Below are positions 17,743 to 27,600 of a stretch of DNA of 64,000 bases, in pieces. The stretch's first letter is position 1, and the number at the start of each line of letters is the position of its first letter. The position numbers were made by a program, and so were the translations under genes. The DNA is from Bryobacterales bacterium. Lineage in GTDB: Bacteria > Acidobacteriota > Terriglobia > Bryobacterales > Bryobacteraceae. Where the stretch lies: contig JADZGD010000102.1 in assembly GCA_020854055.1 (NCBI GenBank), positions 1 through 64,000 on the forward strand, read 5' to 3'. Under the pieces are notes generated by a model. The model worked only from the letters and a program-made list of their open reading frames with translations, did not search any database and was not told the DNA's origin.

Positions 17743-18801
17743 TTAGCGCGAGCCCGCCGGAACGGTGGCCCCGCGACGGATCGGGTGTCCCTGCGCCTGC
17801 TTCACTTCGGGCCGGTTATCCTCAGCGGCAAAGCGTTCGTATTCAGCTTTGAGGCGCTCGGCGGAGAACTCGCCTTCATGGATCAGGACTCGATATCGGA
17901 ACGTGAGTGACTTCCCTCCAGGGATAGTCCATGAGCCGTCCCTATCCGGATCCTGGGTAAACTCTCGCAGGCCGAAAGGATTGGCCGCAAACAGCCCATA
18001 GCTTCGCGCATGCCAGGTAGTTGGGTGACGGAAGCTTTCGGGGTGATCGAACACGGCGATGCCGGCCGGCTGTCCCGAGATAGTTCCCGAGTAATCAACC
18101 CAATCGGCGGGTTTTCCCCAGATCTCTTTCTCGCCTACTGCGCCGTTGGAATTTACCATGCGGACGTTGGGCGCGCTTAACTCGGGGCCCAGCCTGATGC
18201 CAAACGTCCCTTCTTTCGTGTCGCCAAGGTCGATCGGTCCGTTGGTGGCGTAAAGAACGAATGTGCAGTCGATTGTTCGCGTTCGCGGGCCGCCGCTGAA
18301 GACGAACGATTGGACCTGTTCGCCGATCACGCGATTGTTCGGGCTCAGTTCGGTGAAGCGAGCCCGGATCACTGCTGAAGCAGCTTGTTCGTGAGCATCT
18401 TCCACGTTCTTCAGCACCATGCGGCCATACGCCTGGCGCTGATGGAAGTAGCGGTCAAAGACCGCCTCGCCCCAGAAGTCAAGGCCGTCAACATTGCCGT
18501 GGCCAAAGTACAACGGCCGCTGGTGCGGTTCAAACGCCTTCATTTTCGGGTTGGCCATTGAAACGTCGTTACGAACGGGGAAGGGCCGTGAAATCACGTC
18601 TCCCGACGCCGTGCGCAACGGCATCAGGTACGGCTTGGCCATCTGGGGGTCGAAATAGTAAGTGGTAAACGGCTTTCCATCGATACGGATGTCGATCTGA
18701 TACTGAGCGCGCTTCAACTCAACGGTTGCGGCAGTGAGAACCGATAGTCCGGCACAACCGAGCAGGCAGCACCACAGGGATCGCCCGATGCGGATTGACA
18801 A
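17743..18801 (-). CDS. DUF6807 (PmoA-like) secreted protein
   Basis: The 352-residue product has a signal peptide (MSIRIGRSLWCCLLGCAGLSVLTAA). The mature part matches the PmoA/DUF6807 family by its layout: DIRIDGKPFTTYYFDPQMAKPYLMPLRTASG, broken here into IRIDGKPFTTYYF and KPYLMPLRT, then ISRPFPV, HQRPLYFGHG and GIAVFDHP near the C-terminal half. Such proteins are common beside sugar-degradation genes in Planctomycetes and Acidobacteria; their reaction is not established, and the link to methane monooxygenase in the name is not supported. The gene converges on GH20 with 11 bp between stops. Confidence 0.8.
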   Translation of the reverse strand: MSIRIGRSLWCCLLGCAGLSVLTAATVELKRAQYQIDIRIDGKPFTTYYFDPQMAKPYLMPLRTASGDVISRPFPVRNDVSMANPKMKAFEPHQRPLYFGHGNVDGLDFWGEAVFDRYFHQRQAYGRMVLKNVEDAHEQAASAVIRARFTELSPNNRVIGEQVQSFVFSGGPRTRTIDCTFVLYATNGPIDLGDTKEGTFGIRLGPELSAPNVRMVNSNGAVGEKEIWGKPADWVDYSGTISGQPAGIAVFDHPESFRHPTTWHARSYGLFAANPFGLREFTQDPDRDGSWTIPGGKSLTFRYRVLIHEGEFSAERLKAEYERFAAEDNRPEVKQAQGHPIRRGATVPAGSR

Positions 18802-18870
18802 TTATCCCTCCCGGGTCTTCAGGCCGCGTGATGATCCGGAATCACCTCGGGCCTCGGACCCTAATTCAGA

Positions 18871-18885
18871 TCTCTCTCTCTCTCT
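18871..18885. repeat. (TC)n microsatellite, about 15 bases
   Basis: A run of TC dinucleotides lies in the 175-bp gap between the DUF6807 gene and the GH106-like gene, both on the minus strand. On that strand it reads as a GA tract upstream of the DUF6807 start. No promoter could be assigned around it. Confidence 0.85.
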
Positions 18886-18976
18886 GACCAGTATGACTGG
18901 GTCGTCATAATCCGGACAACGGCACCCGAAGCAGGTTCGGCGCTGTCAGGTGGCGGCCTATAACCGATTCACGCGC

Positions 18977-21718
18977 TTACCGAATTTCATAAGGAATCAC
19001 CTGCACCGGCCCCAGCAAACCGGATGGCACGGGCTCGGAGATCAACTTCTTCTCTTGAGGGAATGGGAACCGTAATGGCTCCAGCGCCCGGTAGTCCGGG
19101 GTGGGCGATCCGATCACGCGGTTGATCGGCAGATTGGTGACTCCCACGGTGATACGGTTCCTGCCCGGCCTGGCTGCGCTTGATAGATCGACGCGGTAAG
19201 GCAGTTTCCACCGCGCGCCAACTGCCTGCCCATTCACCTTGACGTCGGCGATCTCCCGAACGTCTCCCAGGTCGAGCCAGACGCCACGGTTTTTTCCGAA
19301 GAGGCTTTGCGGCAACTCGATTTCGAATTCATAATCGGCACGGCCGGAAAAGAATCGCAGTGCGTCAATGTCGGTCCACGAGCGCAGTGTTTTCAACTGG
19401 TACTGCTCATCACCACGGCGCAGGGAAAACGGACCAGGCACGGAACGGTTGGCGCCGGCGATCTTTTGAGGCAGCGCTTTCGCCGGACTGGCGGTGGGAT
19501 CGAAAACGACAATCGTAGACCCGTACGGCTCCAATTCGATCGGAACCCGGGTTCCCGCGGGAGTTGAATCAAAATGCCGCACGGCCGAACGCACACCATT
19601 CATCGCGTCCCATATCTGCGGCTGGCATTCGCCGTCGCGGAATACCGGTTGCAGCGACTTCGGCTTGGCGGAAGTGTTCGTTAGAAAGTACAGGTGCCGT
19701 TTCGCTTCGCCGCGGTGCAGGAACGCCAGGTCCGCATCGGGAGCCGCGAAGCGAATCTCGGGTCTCAATGCCGCCAGCACCTTGGCAAATTCGGAACCTT
19801 CGTCAGGAACGTAAATAGCCACTCCGCGGCCGAACGCGTGGCGGCGCGCAATTTCCGTCGAACCATCGCCGAATATCTCGCTCACCAGTTGGCGAACTCG
19901 CGCGTAGTTGGCATCGCGATCTCGAACGCCGTAGGCAGCCTCCGGCAGCCGCCGTGTCGCAATCAACACTCCGCCGTTGCGGCAGAAATCGGCAAGTTTT
20001 TCCAGCATCGGCAGCGAAATTCCGCGTAGATTGGGAAGAACGGCGATGCGGTAGGCAACGTCGCCGATCTCCAGTCGCCCGGCGGCGGTCTTGAGATCGG
20101 ACCGTAGCAGCCCGCGGTCTATCCCGTCGAATGTGAAGCCACTCGTGATCAGGGTCTTGATGACCGGAGACTCGGATTGGAGCGCCGCGGGCAGGCCAAA
20201 TTCGGGTACGCTCCTTCCGTCTCCCAAATGATCCTTCGTCGACATGTACAGGTTCAGCCCGTTGCCCACGGGTTGACCCGCCATGACGTCATCCTCCGGA
20301 AGATAGAGCGCCACGCCGGCCGCGGGCTTGCCGAGCGTCAGAACGTAACTCACCCGCCGTACGTAGTCCGAGAGGTAGCGGAAGTAAGGCCAGAACGGAT
20401 TGTTGTCGTTCAGCATTACCGAGGCATAGTATCCCCAGCCGGGAATTCCTTCTGATGGGGGAGAGTACGCATACCCATGCGCGACCATCTTGGTAACGCC
20501 AGAAATGAAGTGCAGGTCTGAACCCAGCTTCAGATCCTGGAGCGTCGAAATGTAACGCGGATGCCGGAGCCAGGTGTAGGCTTCGGCCGAGGTGGATTTG
20601 ATACCCATCTGGTGAGCGGCCGAACTTGCCCAACGCGAGGCGTCGAACATCTTCCACTGGTAGTGTTCGCCCATCGGAAGATCGACCCCGGCGTAGCTGC
20701 CCATATCAACCGGCGGGTTGCCGTAGGATTCCGCCTGAAGCTGGAGCCCGCGCGAATGTGCCCATTGTTGCAGCGGACGCACATAGTTGTCGACAGCCAG
20801 TTCGCCGACCGTGCGCCAGTAGTCGTTTCGAACATCAGCCGTCAGCGGGCCGGCGTCGATTGCAAGCGCGGGCAGGTAGGGCCGGAGATCGTAGCCCCGC
20901 CGTTTGGAGAACTCCGCCAGAAAGCCATCTGTCCACTCCGTCCCGTAAACTTCCATCGAATCCGAGTGGATTGCACGGATCGTACCCGGCTTGATGAGCC
21001 GTAGCAGTGGCTCGCCCACACTGGCGATGTAAGTATCGAGCGCTTTCCGGTTGAGGTGGTCCATCACCAGGCCTTCGGCCCCGAGCGATGGGCGTTTTAC
21101 CTGCATCCTGGTCGGGCTTTGAATAAAAGTCATCAGCACCCAATCCCCTGGGCGGTCCTGGCGGAGGCCCGTGCCCAGGCGGTTGGTGACATCGATCGCA
21201 CCAGCAAGATTCACCTGCTTCGGATGGCCCCGGACGAGTAATGCCGCCTCCAGCTTTTCTTCCGCCTCCAGGGCCGGCCGGTTCACGACGGCTCCCGTGG
21301 CAACAGGGCTCACAACCACTTTCAGGCGCTTGGCGCCGAGGGCCGGCGTGATCGATGGGCCGCCGTAAGGCCAGCCGGTTCCAAGCAAAACGTCGGCGGT
21401 GATTTTCAGGCGCCGGGCTTCGGCCGTTGCATGCGCCAGCACATCCTGAAATTCCGGCGATAGATATCGCAGGTTGCGAATGCCGCGCGCGGGATCATCC
21501 ACGCTGATCGGGTAGATTGGAAAGATCAGCACGTAGCTGATTCCGGCACGCTGCATGACTTCGAGTTCCCGTGTCACTTCGGGTTTGGTGACGGCGGGTC
21601 CGAACCACCACCAATAGACACCCATTCCGTATTCCGGTGCCGGGTCTTGAAACCCCGATTCCCAGCTTGGGGCAGACCACAGTTGGGTGGTCATCAGAAG
21701 CGCTAATAGGAGTCGCAT
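18977..21718 (-). CDS. GH106-like secreted glycoside hydrolase (alpha-L-rhamnosidase type)
   Basis: The 913-residue protein begins with a signal peptide (MRLLLALLMTTQLWSAPS). The opening of the catalytic domain, YWWWFGPAVTKPEVTRELEVMQRAGI in two parts (YWWWFGP and ITRELEVM-like TRELEVMQRAG), is the typical GH106 N-terminus, where a W-rich motif precedes an alpha helix. Later blocks FSKRRGYDLRPYLPAL, LQAESYGNPPVDMGSYAGVD and TSAEAYTWL also fit. The C-terminus has a jelly-roll with WLDLGDVREIADVKVNGQAVG and a GH2-like sugar-binding fold. GH106 removes alpha-L-rhamnose from pectic and other glycans; the substrate here is inferred. Confidence 0.8.
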   Translation of the reverse strand: MRLLLALLMTTQLWSAPSWESGFQDPAPEYGMGVYWWWFGPAVTKPEVTRELEVMQRAGISYVLIFPIYPISVDDPARGIRNLRYLSPEFQDVLAHATAEARRLKITADVLLGTGWPYGGPSITPALGAKRLKVVVSPVATGAVVNRPALEAEEKLEAALLVRGHPKQVNLAGAIDVTNRLGTGLRQDRPGDWVLMTFIQSPTRMQVKRPSLGAEGLVMDHLNRKALDTYIASVGEPLLRLIKPGTIRAIHSDSMEVYGTEWTDGFLAEFSKRRGYDLRPYLPALAIDAGPLTADVRNDYWRTVGELAVDNYVRPLQQWAHSRGLQLQAESYGNPPVDMGSYAGVDLPMGEHYQWKMFDASRWASSAAHQMGIKSTSAEAYTWLRHPRYISTLQDLKLGSDLHFISGVTKMVAHGYAYSPPSEGIPGWGYYASVMLNDNNPFWPYFRYLSDYVRRVSYVLTLGKPAAGVALYLPEDDVMAGQPVGNGLNLYMSTKDHLGDGRSVPEFGLPAALQSESPVIKTLITSGFTFDGIDRGLLRSDLKTAAGRLEIGDVAYRIAVLPNLRGISLPMLEKLADFCRNGGVLIATRRLPEAAYGVRDRDANYARVRQLVSEIFGDGSTEIARRHAFGRGVAIYVPDEGSEFAKVLAALRPEIRFAAPDADLAFLHRGEAKRHLYFLTNTSAKPKSLQPVFRDGECQPQIWDAMNGVRSAVRHFDSTPAGTRVPIELEPYGSTIVVFDPTASPAKALPQKIAGANRSVPGPFSLRRGDEQYQLKTLRSWTDIDALRFFSGRADYEFEIELPQSLFGKNRGVWLDLGDVREIADVKVNGQAVGARWKLPYRVDLSSAARPGRNRITVGVTNLPINRVIGSPTPDYRALEPLRFPFPQEKKLISEPVPSGLLGPVQVIPYEIR

Positions 21719-21962
21719 CAGATCACTAGCTTAATACTCAATTGGATGGAGCGGCTCGGGCCGCCCGTGTGCCTCAAATGCGCCACCCATTTGTAGAGCT
21801 GACGCATCTGGGGCAGTGGAGGCGGGAAACGGTTGGTCTCCCGTAGCGTACGCCGTACGGGAAACAGGCGAAACGGCTGATTTTCGACAAATCCGCGCTC
21901 AAACGGAGATCTGGCATCCGGCGTGCGTTACACCACCGTAGACCAACGATGATGAGGACGAA

Positions 21963-23219
21963 GTGAGACTTCCGCTGATCCTGGTGCTGGCAATCCAGGC
22001 ATATTCCGCCCCAGGGCAGCCGGCCCCGGAACCGGGTGTCAACCTTGCAGATCTTGTCAGCGAAGCAATGCGGAATAACCCGGAAATCGTCGGGGCGCAG
22101 AAGAGTTACGAAGCAGCACGCCAGCGGCCCACACAGGAGGCCACCCTGCCGGATCCAATGATCTCCCTGGGATACACCAGCGTCGGCAATCCTCTGCCGG
22201 GAGCCGGCTTGGGCGCCGAGCCGATGTCCAACATCGGCATGATGGTTTCCCAGGAGTTGCCTTACCCGGGCAAACTGAAGCTCAAAGGGGAGATTGCCTC
22301 CAAGGAGGCAGAGGCAGCCTTCCAGCAATATCAGGCGGTCCAGTTGGGAGTCGTCTCCCGGCTTAAACAGGCCTACTTCCGCCTTCAGTACACCTGGGCC
22401 GCATCGAACCTGCTCGTCCATAACCGGGAACTGCTCAACAAACTCGCCAGAGTAGCCGAAGCGCGCTATTCAGTCGGCAAGGCGGCGCAGCAAGACGTTT
22501 TCAAGGCGCAGACGCAAGTCAGTATCCTGGAAACGCGCCTGGTAAAGCTGGATCAGGAACGCAACAGCAGCGAGGCTGAGATCAGCAGTATTCTGAACCG
22601 CCGGCCGGGAACTCCCATCGGGCGCCCCGGCACCGTCAGGCCCGCCAAGCTGACCGCCACCATCGCGGAACTGTTCGCCGCCGCCCAGGAGAACTCGCCG
22701 GTGCTGCGCCGCGAGCAAAAGATGGTGGAACGTTCGAGTCTTTCCGTTAACCTGGCGCGGAAACAATACTATCCCGATGTGACGCTGAGCGGCGGCTATT
22801 TCAATGCCGGATCCATGCCGCCGATGTACCAGTTTCAGGCGAGCGTCAATGTGCCCATCTACTTCTGGCGGAAACAACGGGCCGGAGTGAATGAACAGGT
22901 TGACCTGCTCTCCCAGGCGAAGAGAAACTACGAAGCTACCGGCCAGGCATTGCATTACCGGATCAAAGACGACTACACGCTCGCCGAAGCGTCATCGAAA
23001 CTGATGACGCTGTACGAACGGACCGTCGTGCCGCAGGGTAATCTGGCGCTCGAATCCTCATTGTCGACTTATGAAACCGGCATGGTGGACTTTCTTTCGG
23101 TACTTACCAATTTCACGACGATTCTGGATTACGAAATGAACTACTACGACGAGGCGCTTAGCTATCAACTGGCATTGAGCCGTCTTGAAGAACTGACCGG
23201 CCTGCGGTTGACCGACTGA
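21963..23219 (+). CDS. cusC: Outer-membrane efflux protein (CusC/TolC family)
   Basis: The start is a GTG at 21963 with GAGGACGAA just before it. The 418-residue product has a signal peptide (RLPLILVLAIQAYS) and two long helical repeats of the outer-membrane factor family (ADLVSEAMRNNPEIVGAQKSYEAA and later AAAQENSPVLRREQKMVERSS). TolC-type proteins form the trimeric exit duct of tripartite pumps. The cognate adaptor starts 10 bp downstream and the RND pump follows, so this is the outer-membrane part of a CusCBA-like heavy-metal exporter. The symbol is assigned by context. Confidence 0.88.
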   Translation: MRLPLILVLAIQAYSAPGQPAPEPGVNLADLVSEAMRNNPEIVGAQKSYEAARQRPTQEATLPDPMISLGYTSVGNPLPGAGLGAEPMSNIGMMVSQELPYPGKLKLKGEIASKEAEAAFQQYQAVQLGVVSRLKQAYFRLQYTWAASNLLVHNRELLNKLARVAEARYSVGKAAQQDVFKAQTQVSILETRLVKLDQERNSSEAEISSILNRRPGTPIGRPGTVRPAKLTATIAELFAAAQENSPVLRREQKMVERSSLSVNLARKQYYPDVTLSGGYFNAGSMPPMYQFQASVNVPIYFWRKQRAGVNEQVDLLSQAKRNYEATGQALHYRIKDDYTLAEASSKLMTLYERTVVPQGNLALESSLSTYETGMVDFLSVLTNFTTILDYEMNYYDEALSYQLALSRLEELTGLRLTD

Positions 23220-23229
23220 GGCGAATGGA

Positions 23230-24669
23230 ATGAAGCTGATTCGCGCGATTCTATTGCTGGTTCTGGTTGCCGCCGCATTTTTCGGAGGCTACATTTACAA
23301 GGCCATCCGGAGCGGCAACGCGGGTGGGCCCACGCAAAATAGCGGGCGGAAGATTCTCTATTGGGTAGACCCGATGCACCCGGCATACAAATCCGACAAA
23401 CCGGGAATCGCGCCGGATTGCGGAATGAAACTGGAGCCGGTGTACGCCGATGGAGGGGGCGAAAGCGTGGCGGCGCCCTCCGGCGAACGGAGGGTCCTCT
23501 ACTACCGCGACCCGAAAGATCCAAAATACCAGTCCCACAACCCCGGGCTGAATCCCGAGACCGGCAACGAACTGGTGCCGGTCTATGCCGACGATCTGTC
23601 GGCGATGCCCGCCGGCACCGTGCGGATCACACCCGAGAAGCAACAACTGATCGGTGTGACCTACGGCGAGGTGGCGTTTAGTGGCGGTACACGAACGATT
23701 CGCGCGGCCGGTAAAGTGGCCGTTGATGAAACCAGAATCCAGCATGTCCATACCAAGGTGGATGGCTGGGTGGATCAGGTCTTTGTCGATTACACCGGGC
23801 AGCTTGTTCGTAAAGGTCAACCGCTGCTGACGATCTACAGCCCGGAGATGCTGGCGTCGCAGCAGGAACTGCTGCTGGCGGCCAAAGCCACCCGCACGAT
23901 GAAGGATAATCCGCTGCCGGCCGCGTTCGATCAGAGTGAATCGCTACTGCGCGCTGCCCGGCGCCGGCTTCAACTCTGGAATTTGAGCGATGCGCAGATC
24001 GAGCAGGTGCTCGAGACCGGACGGCCCATCAAGAACGTTACTCTCTACTCGCCCGACGCCGGCTATGTGACCACGCGCAACGCGTTTCCGCAGTTGAGGG
24101 TCACACCGGAAACGGACCTTTACGTCATCGTAAACCTGAACCGGGTGTGGGTGATGGCCGATCTGTTCGAGTACGAAGCGCCGAACGTTCACACCGGCGA
24201 AGCGGCGCGCATTACTCTTCAGGCCGCTCCCGGGAGAACGTTTTCGGCTCGCGTCAACTACGTCCAGCCGCAGGTGGATCCGGTGACGCGGACGCTAAAA
24301 GTCCGTCTCGATATGGACAACCCCAGGCTCCTGCTTAAGCCGGAGATGTATGTGAACGTCGAGTTCACGGTGCGCCTGCCCGCGCAGCTCACCGTGCCGG
24401 CCGGCGCCGTGCTCGATGCCGGGGAGCGAAAGACGGTGTTCGTCGATCGTGGCAACGGATTCTTCGAACCACGGCAGGTGACCATTGGAGAGCGCGACGG
24501 AGATAGGATTCAGGTCCTGTCAGGTCTCAATGCCGGCGAACGAATCGTGACCTCGGGTAATTTTCTTATCGATTCCGAGAGTCAACTGAAAGCGGCTGCC
24601 GCCGGAATGGGAGGCATGGCGGAGATGCCGGCCATGGAGGAGAAAGGCAATGATCAACACCATCATTGA
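23230..24669 (+). CDS. cusB: CusB-like RND periplasmic adaptor with two heavy-metal-binding repeats
   Basis: The 479-residue membrane-fusion protein is anchored by ILLLVLVAAAFFGGYIYKAI. Residues about 42-72 hold a heavy-metal-binding motif (YWVDPMHPAY, then PDCGMKLEPVY). Residues about 90-118 hold a second, altered copy (YYRDPKDPKY, then PETGNELVPVY) with the Cys, Met and His positions replaced. The adaptor core follows with VHTKVDGWVDQVFVDYTGQLVRKGQPLL and the hairpin and beta-barrel. The tail ends GMGGMAEMPAMEEKGNDQHHH, rich in Met and His. The gene overlaps the pump gene by 20 bp, indicating coupling. Confidence 0.92.
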   Translation: MKLIRAILLLVLVAAAFFGGYIYKAIRSGNAGGPTQNSGRKILYWVDPMHPAYKSDKPGIAPDCGMKLEPVYADGGGESVAAPSGERRVLYYRDPKDPKYQSHNPGLNPETGNELVPVYADDLSAMPAGTVRITPEKQQLIGVTYGEVAFSGGTRTIRAAGKVAVDETRIQHVHTKVDGWVDQVFVDYTGQLVRKGQPLLTIYSPEMLASQQELLLAAKATRTMKDNPLPAAFDQSESLLRAARRRLQLWNLSDAQIEQVLETGRPIKNVTLYSPDAGYVTTRNAFPQLRVTPETDLYVIVNLNRVWVMADLFEYEAPNVHTGEAARITLQAAPGRTFSARVNYVQPQVDPVTRTLKVRLDMDNPRLLLKPEMYVNVEFTVRLPAQLTVPAGAVLDAGERKTVFVDRGNGFFEPRQVTIGERDGDRIQVLSGLNAGERIVTSGNFLIDSESQLKAAAAGMGGMAEMPAMEEKGNDQHHH

Positions 24670-27600
24670 GTTCTCCGCCAGGAACAAATTCATCATTTTC
24701 ATCCTGATCGGCGCGGCGGTCGTGGGCGGCCTCTGGTCGATGTGGAACGTGCCGCTCGACGCCCTTCCCGATCTGAGTGACACCCAGGTCATTGTCTACT
24801 CGCGCTGGGACCGAAGTCCCGACATCATGGAGGATCAGGTCACCTACCCGATCGTGACCGCCATGCTAGGCGCTCCGAAAGTGAAAGACGTGCGAGGATT
24901 TTCGGACTTCGGTTACTCGTATGTGTACATTATTTTCGACGAGGATACGGATCTGTATTGGGCGCGATCGCGCACCATGGAATACCTCTCGTCGGTGCTG
25001 CCCCGGCTGCCACAGGGCGTCAAGACAGAGTTGGGCCCGGATGCGACCGGGATCGGCTGGGTCTTTCAGTATGCGCTGATCGACACCTCAGGCACCCAAA
25101 GCCTTGCCAGCCTGCGCAGTTACCAGGATTGGAATCTCCAGTATTCCCTCAAATCGATCCCTGGCGTGGCCGAGGTGGCGCCGCTTGGCGGATTCGTCCG
25201 GCAGTATCAGGTGAATGTCGATCCGAATAAGCTCCAGGCCTACAACATCCCGATCAGCAAGGTGGTGGAAGCCGTCCGCGGCGGCAACAACGATGTCGGC
25301 GGAAGGGTAGTGGAGTACACCGGCGTCGAATACATGGTCCGGGGGCGCGGATACGCTCAGTCGACGTCCGACATCGCAAAGATCGTTCTGGCTACAAATC
25401 CGGGCGGCGTTCCCGTTCGCGTGGGTGACGTCGCCCACGTTGCCCTGGGACCCGATATCCGCCGTGGCGTTGCCGATTGGAATGGCACGGGCGACACCGT
25501 ATCCGGCATCGTGATCATGCGCCAGGGTGAGAACGCGCTCCAGGTCATCAACCGGGTGAAGCAAAAGCTGAGCGACATCGAGGGTTCCCTACCACCGGGC
25601 ACAAAAATCGTCACCGCTTATGACCGCTCCGAACTGATTCTTCGTTCGATCGATACTCTCAAGCACACGCTGACCGAGGAACTCATTATCGTCGCTATCG
25701 TCATACTGATATTCCTGTGGCACGTGCCTAGCGCCATCATTCCGATCGTTACCATCCCGGTGGCAGTCATCATTTCATTCATCCCGATGAAGGCCATGGG
25801 GCTGACCTCCAATATCATGTCGCTCGGCGGCATTGCCATCGCGGTTGGGGCAATGGTGGACGCGGCCATCGTGGTAGTGGAGCAGACCCACAAGAAATTG
25901 GAGGAATGGGAGCGCACGGGCCGGCGGGAGGATTACCACCGCGTAGTGGTCGATGCCGTGAAGGAAGTGGGCGGACCCAGCTTCTTTGCGTTGCTGGTAA
26001 TCGCGGTGGCATTTCTGCCCGTTCTGACGCTCGAAGCGCAGGAAGGCCGTCTTTTCAAGCCGCTTGCCTACACCAAGAACTTCTCCATGATCATCGCGGC
26101 GGTGCTGGCGATCACGCTGGATCCGGCCATGCGGCTGCTGTTCACCCACATGAAGAACTTCGAGTTCCGCCCGCGTTGGCTTGCCCGCGCCACCAATGCC
26201 GTACTGGTGGGGAAGATTCATTCCGAGGAGAACCACCCAATCAGCAAGATCCTCATCCGGCTCTACGAGCCGGTTTGCGCCTGGTCGCTGCGGTGGAAGT
26301 ATTTTGTAATCGCCGCCGCTGCCGGTTTGGTGATTGTGACGGTGCCGGTGTTTGAGCATCTCGGATCGGAATTCATGCCTCCGCTTGACGAGGGCACGCT
26401 GCTCTATATGCCCTCGACGCTGCCGGGAATCTCCATCACCCAGGCCCAGCAACTGCTACAGGTCCAGGATCGCATCATCCGGCAGTTTCCGGAAGTGGAG
26501 AGTGTTCTCGGTAAGGCGGGCAGGGCCGAGACTTCAACCGACCCCGCGCCGTTGTCGATGATGGAGACGGTCATCGTGCTTAAGCCGGAGGATCAGTGGC
26601 GGAAAGTGGATACCTGGTATTCCTCCTGGGCGCCGGGGTGGGCAAGGCGGATCTTCGGGCGCTTCACTCCGGATCACATCTCCACCGACCAGCTTGTCGA
26701 CGAGATGAACCAGGCTTTGCAGATTCCCGGCACCTCCAATGCCTGGACCATGCCGATCAAGGGCCGCGTGGACATGCTGACCACCGGCGTGCGGACGCCC
26801 GTTGGAATTAAGATCTACGGCGCCGACATGAAGCAGATTGAACACATCGGAACCGAGATGGAGTCCCTGCTGCCGCGAGTGCCCGGGACGCGCAGCGTCT
26901 TTGCCGAGCGCACCAGCGGCGGTTATTTTCTGGACTTCAAATGGAACCGCGACGAACTGGCGCGTTACGGTATCTCCATCAGCGACGCCAACGACGTGGT
27001 GATGAGCGCCATCGGCGGTGAAAATATCACCAATACGGTCGAGGGCCGGGAACGATACCCGGTTGACGTTCGGTATTTGCGGGACTTTCGTACCAGCCGC
27101 GATAAGTTGGCCCGCGTGCTGGTTCCGGCCATGGGCGGCCAGGCACATATCCCGCTCGCGCAACTGGCGGATATTCACATAGTGAGTGGTCCGGGCATGT
27201 TGCGCGATGAGAACGGAATGTTGAACGGTTACGTGTATGTGGACGTAGCCGGACGCGATATAGGCAGTTATGTCGAAGACGCGAAGGACTTGGTTCGTAA
27301 GAATATCAAGCTGCCGCAGGGTTATTCGCTGAATTGGAGCGGACAGTATGAGGCCATGCAGCGTGTCCACCAGAGGCTGAAACTTGTCGTTCCTCTGACG
27401 CTGTTTCTGATCGTGATGTTGCTGTACCTTAACACCAAGTCGATGACCAAGACCATGATCATCATCCTCGCGGTGCCGTTTTCAGCGATTGGCGCCGTGT
27501 GGCTGCTGCATCTTCTGAACTACAACATGAGCATCGGCGTGTGGGTGGGCCTGATCGCGTTGCTCGGTGTCGATGCGGAAACCGGCGTCTTTATGATGTT

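Noticed and set aside
21719-21962. Promoter for the cus operon
   Set aside because: I looked for CueR-type or -24/-12 elements in the gap and found no convincing one.
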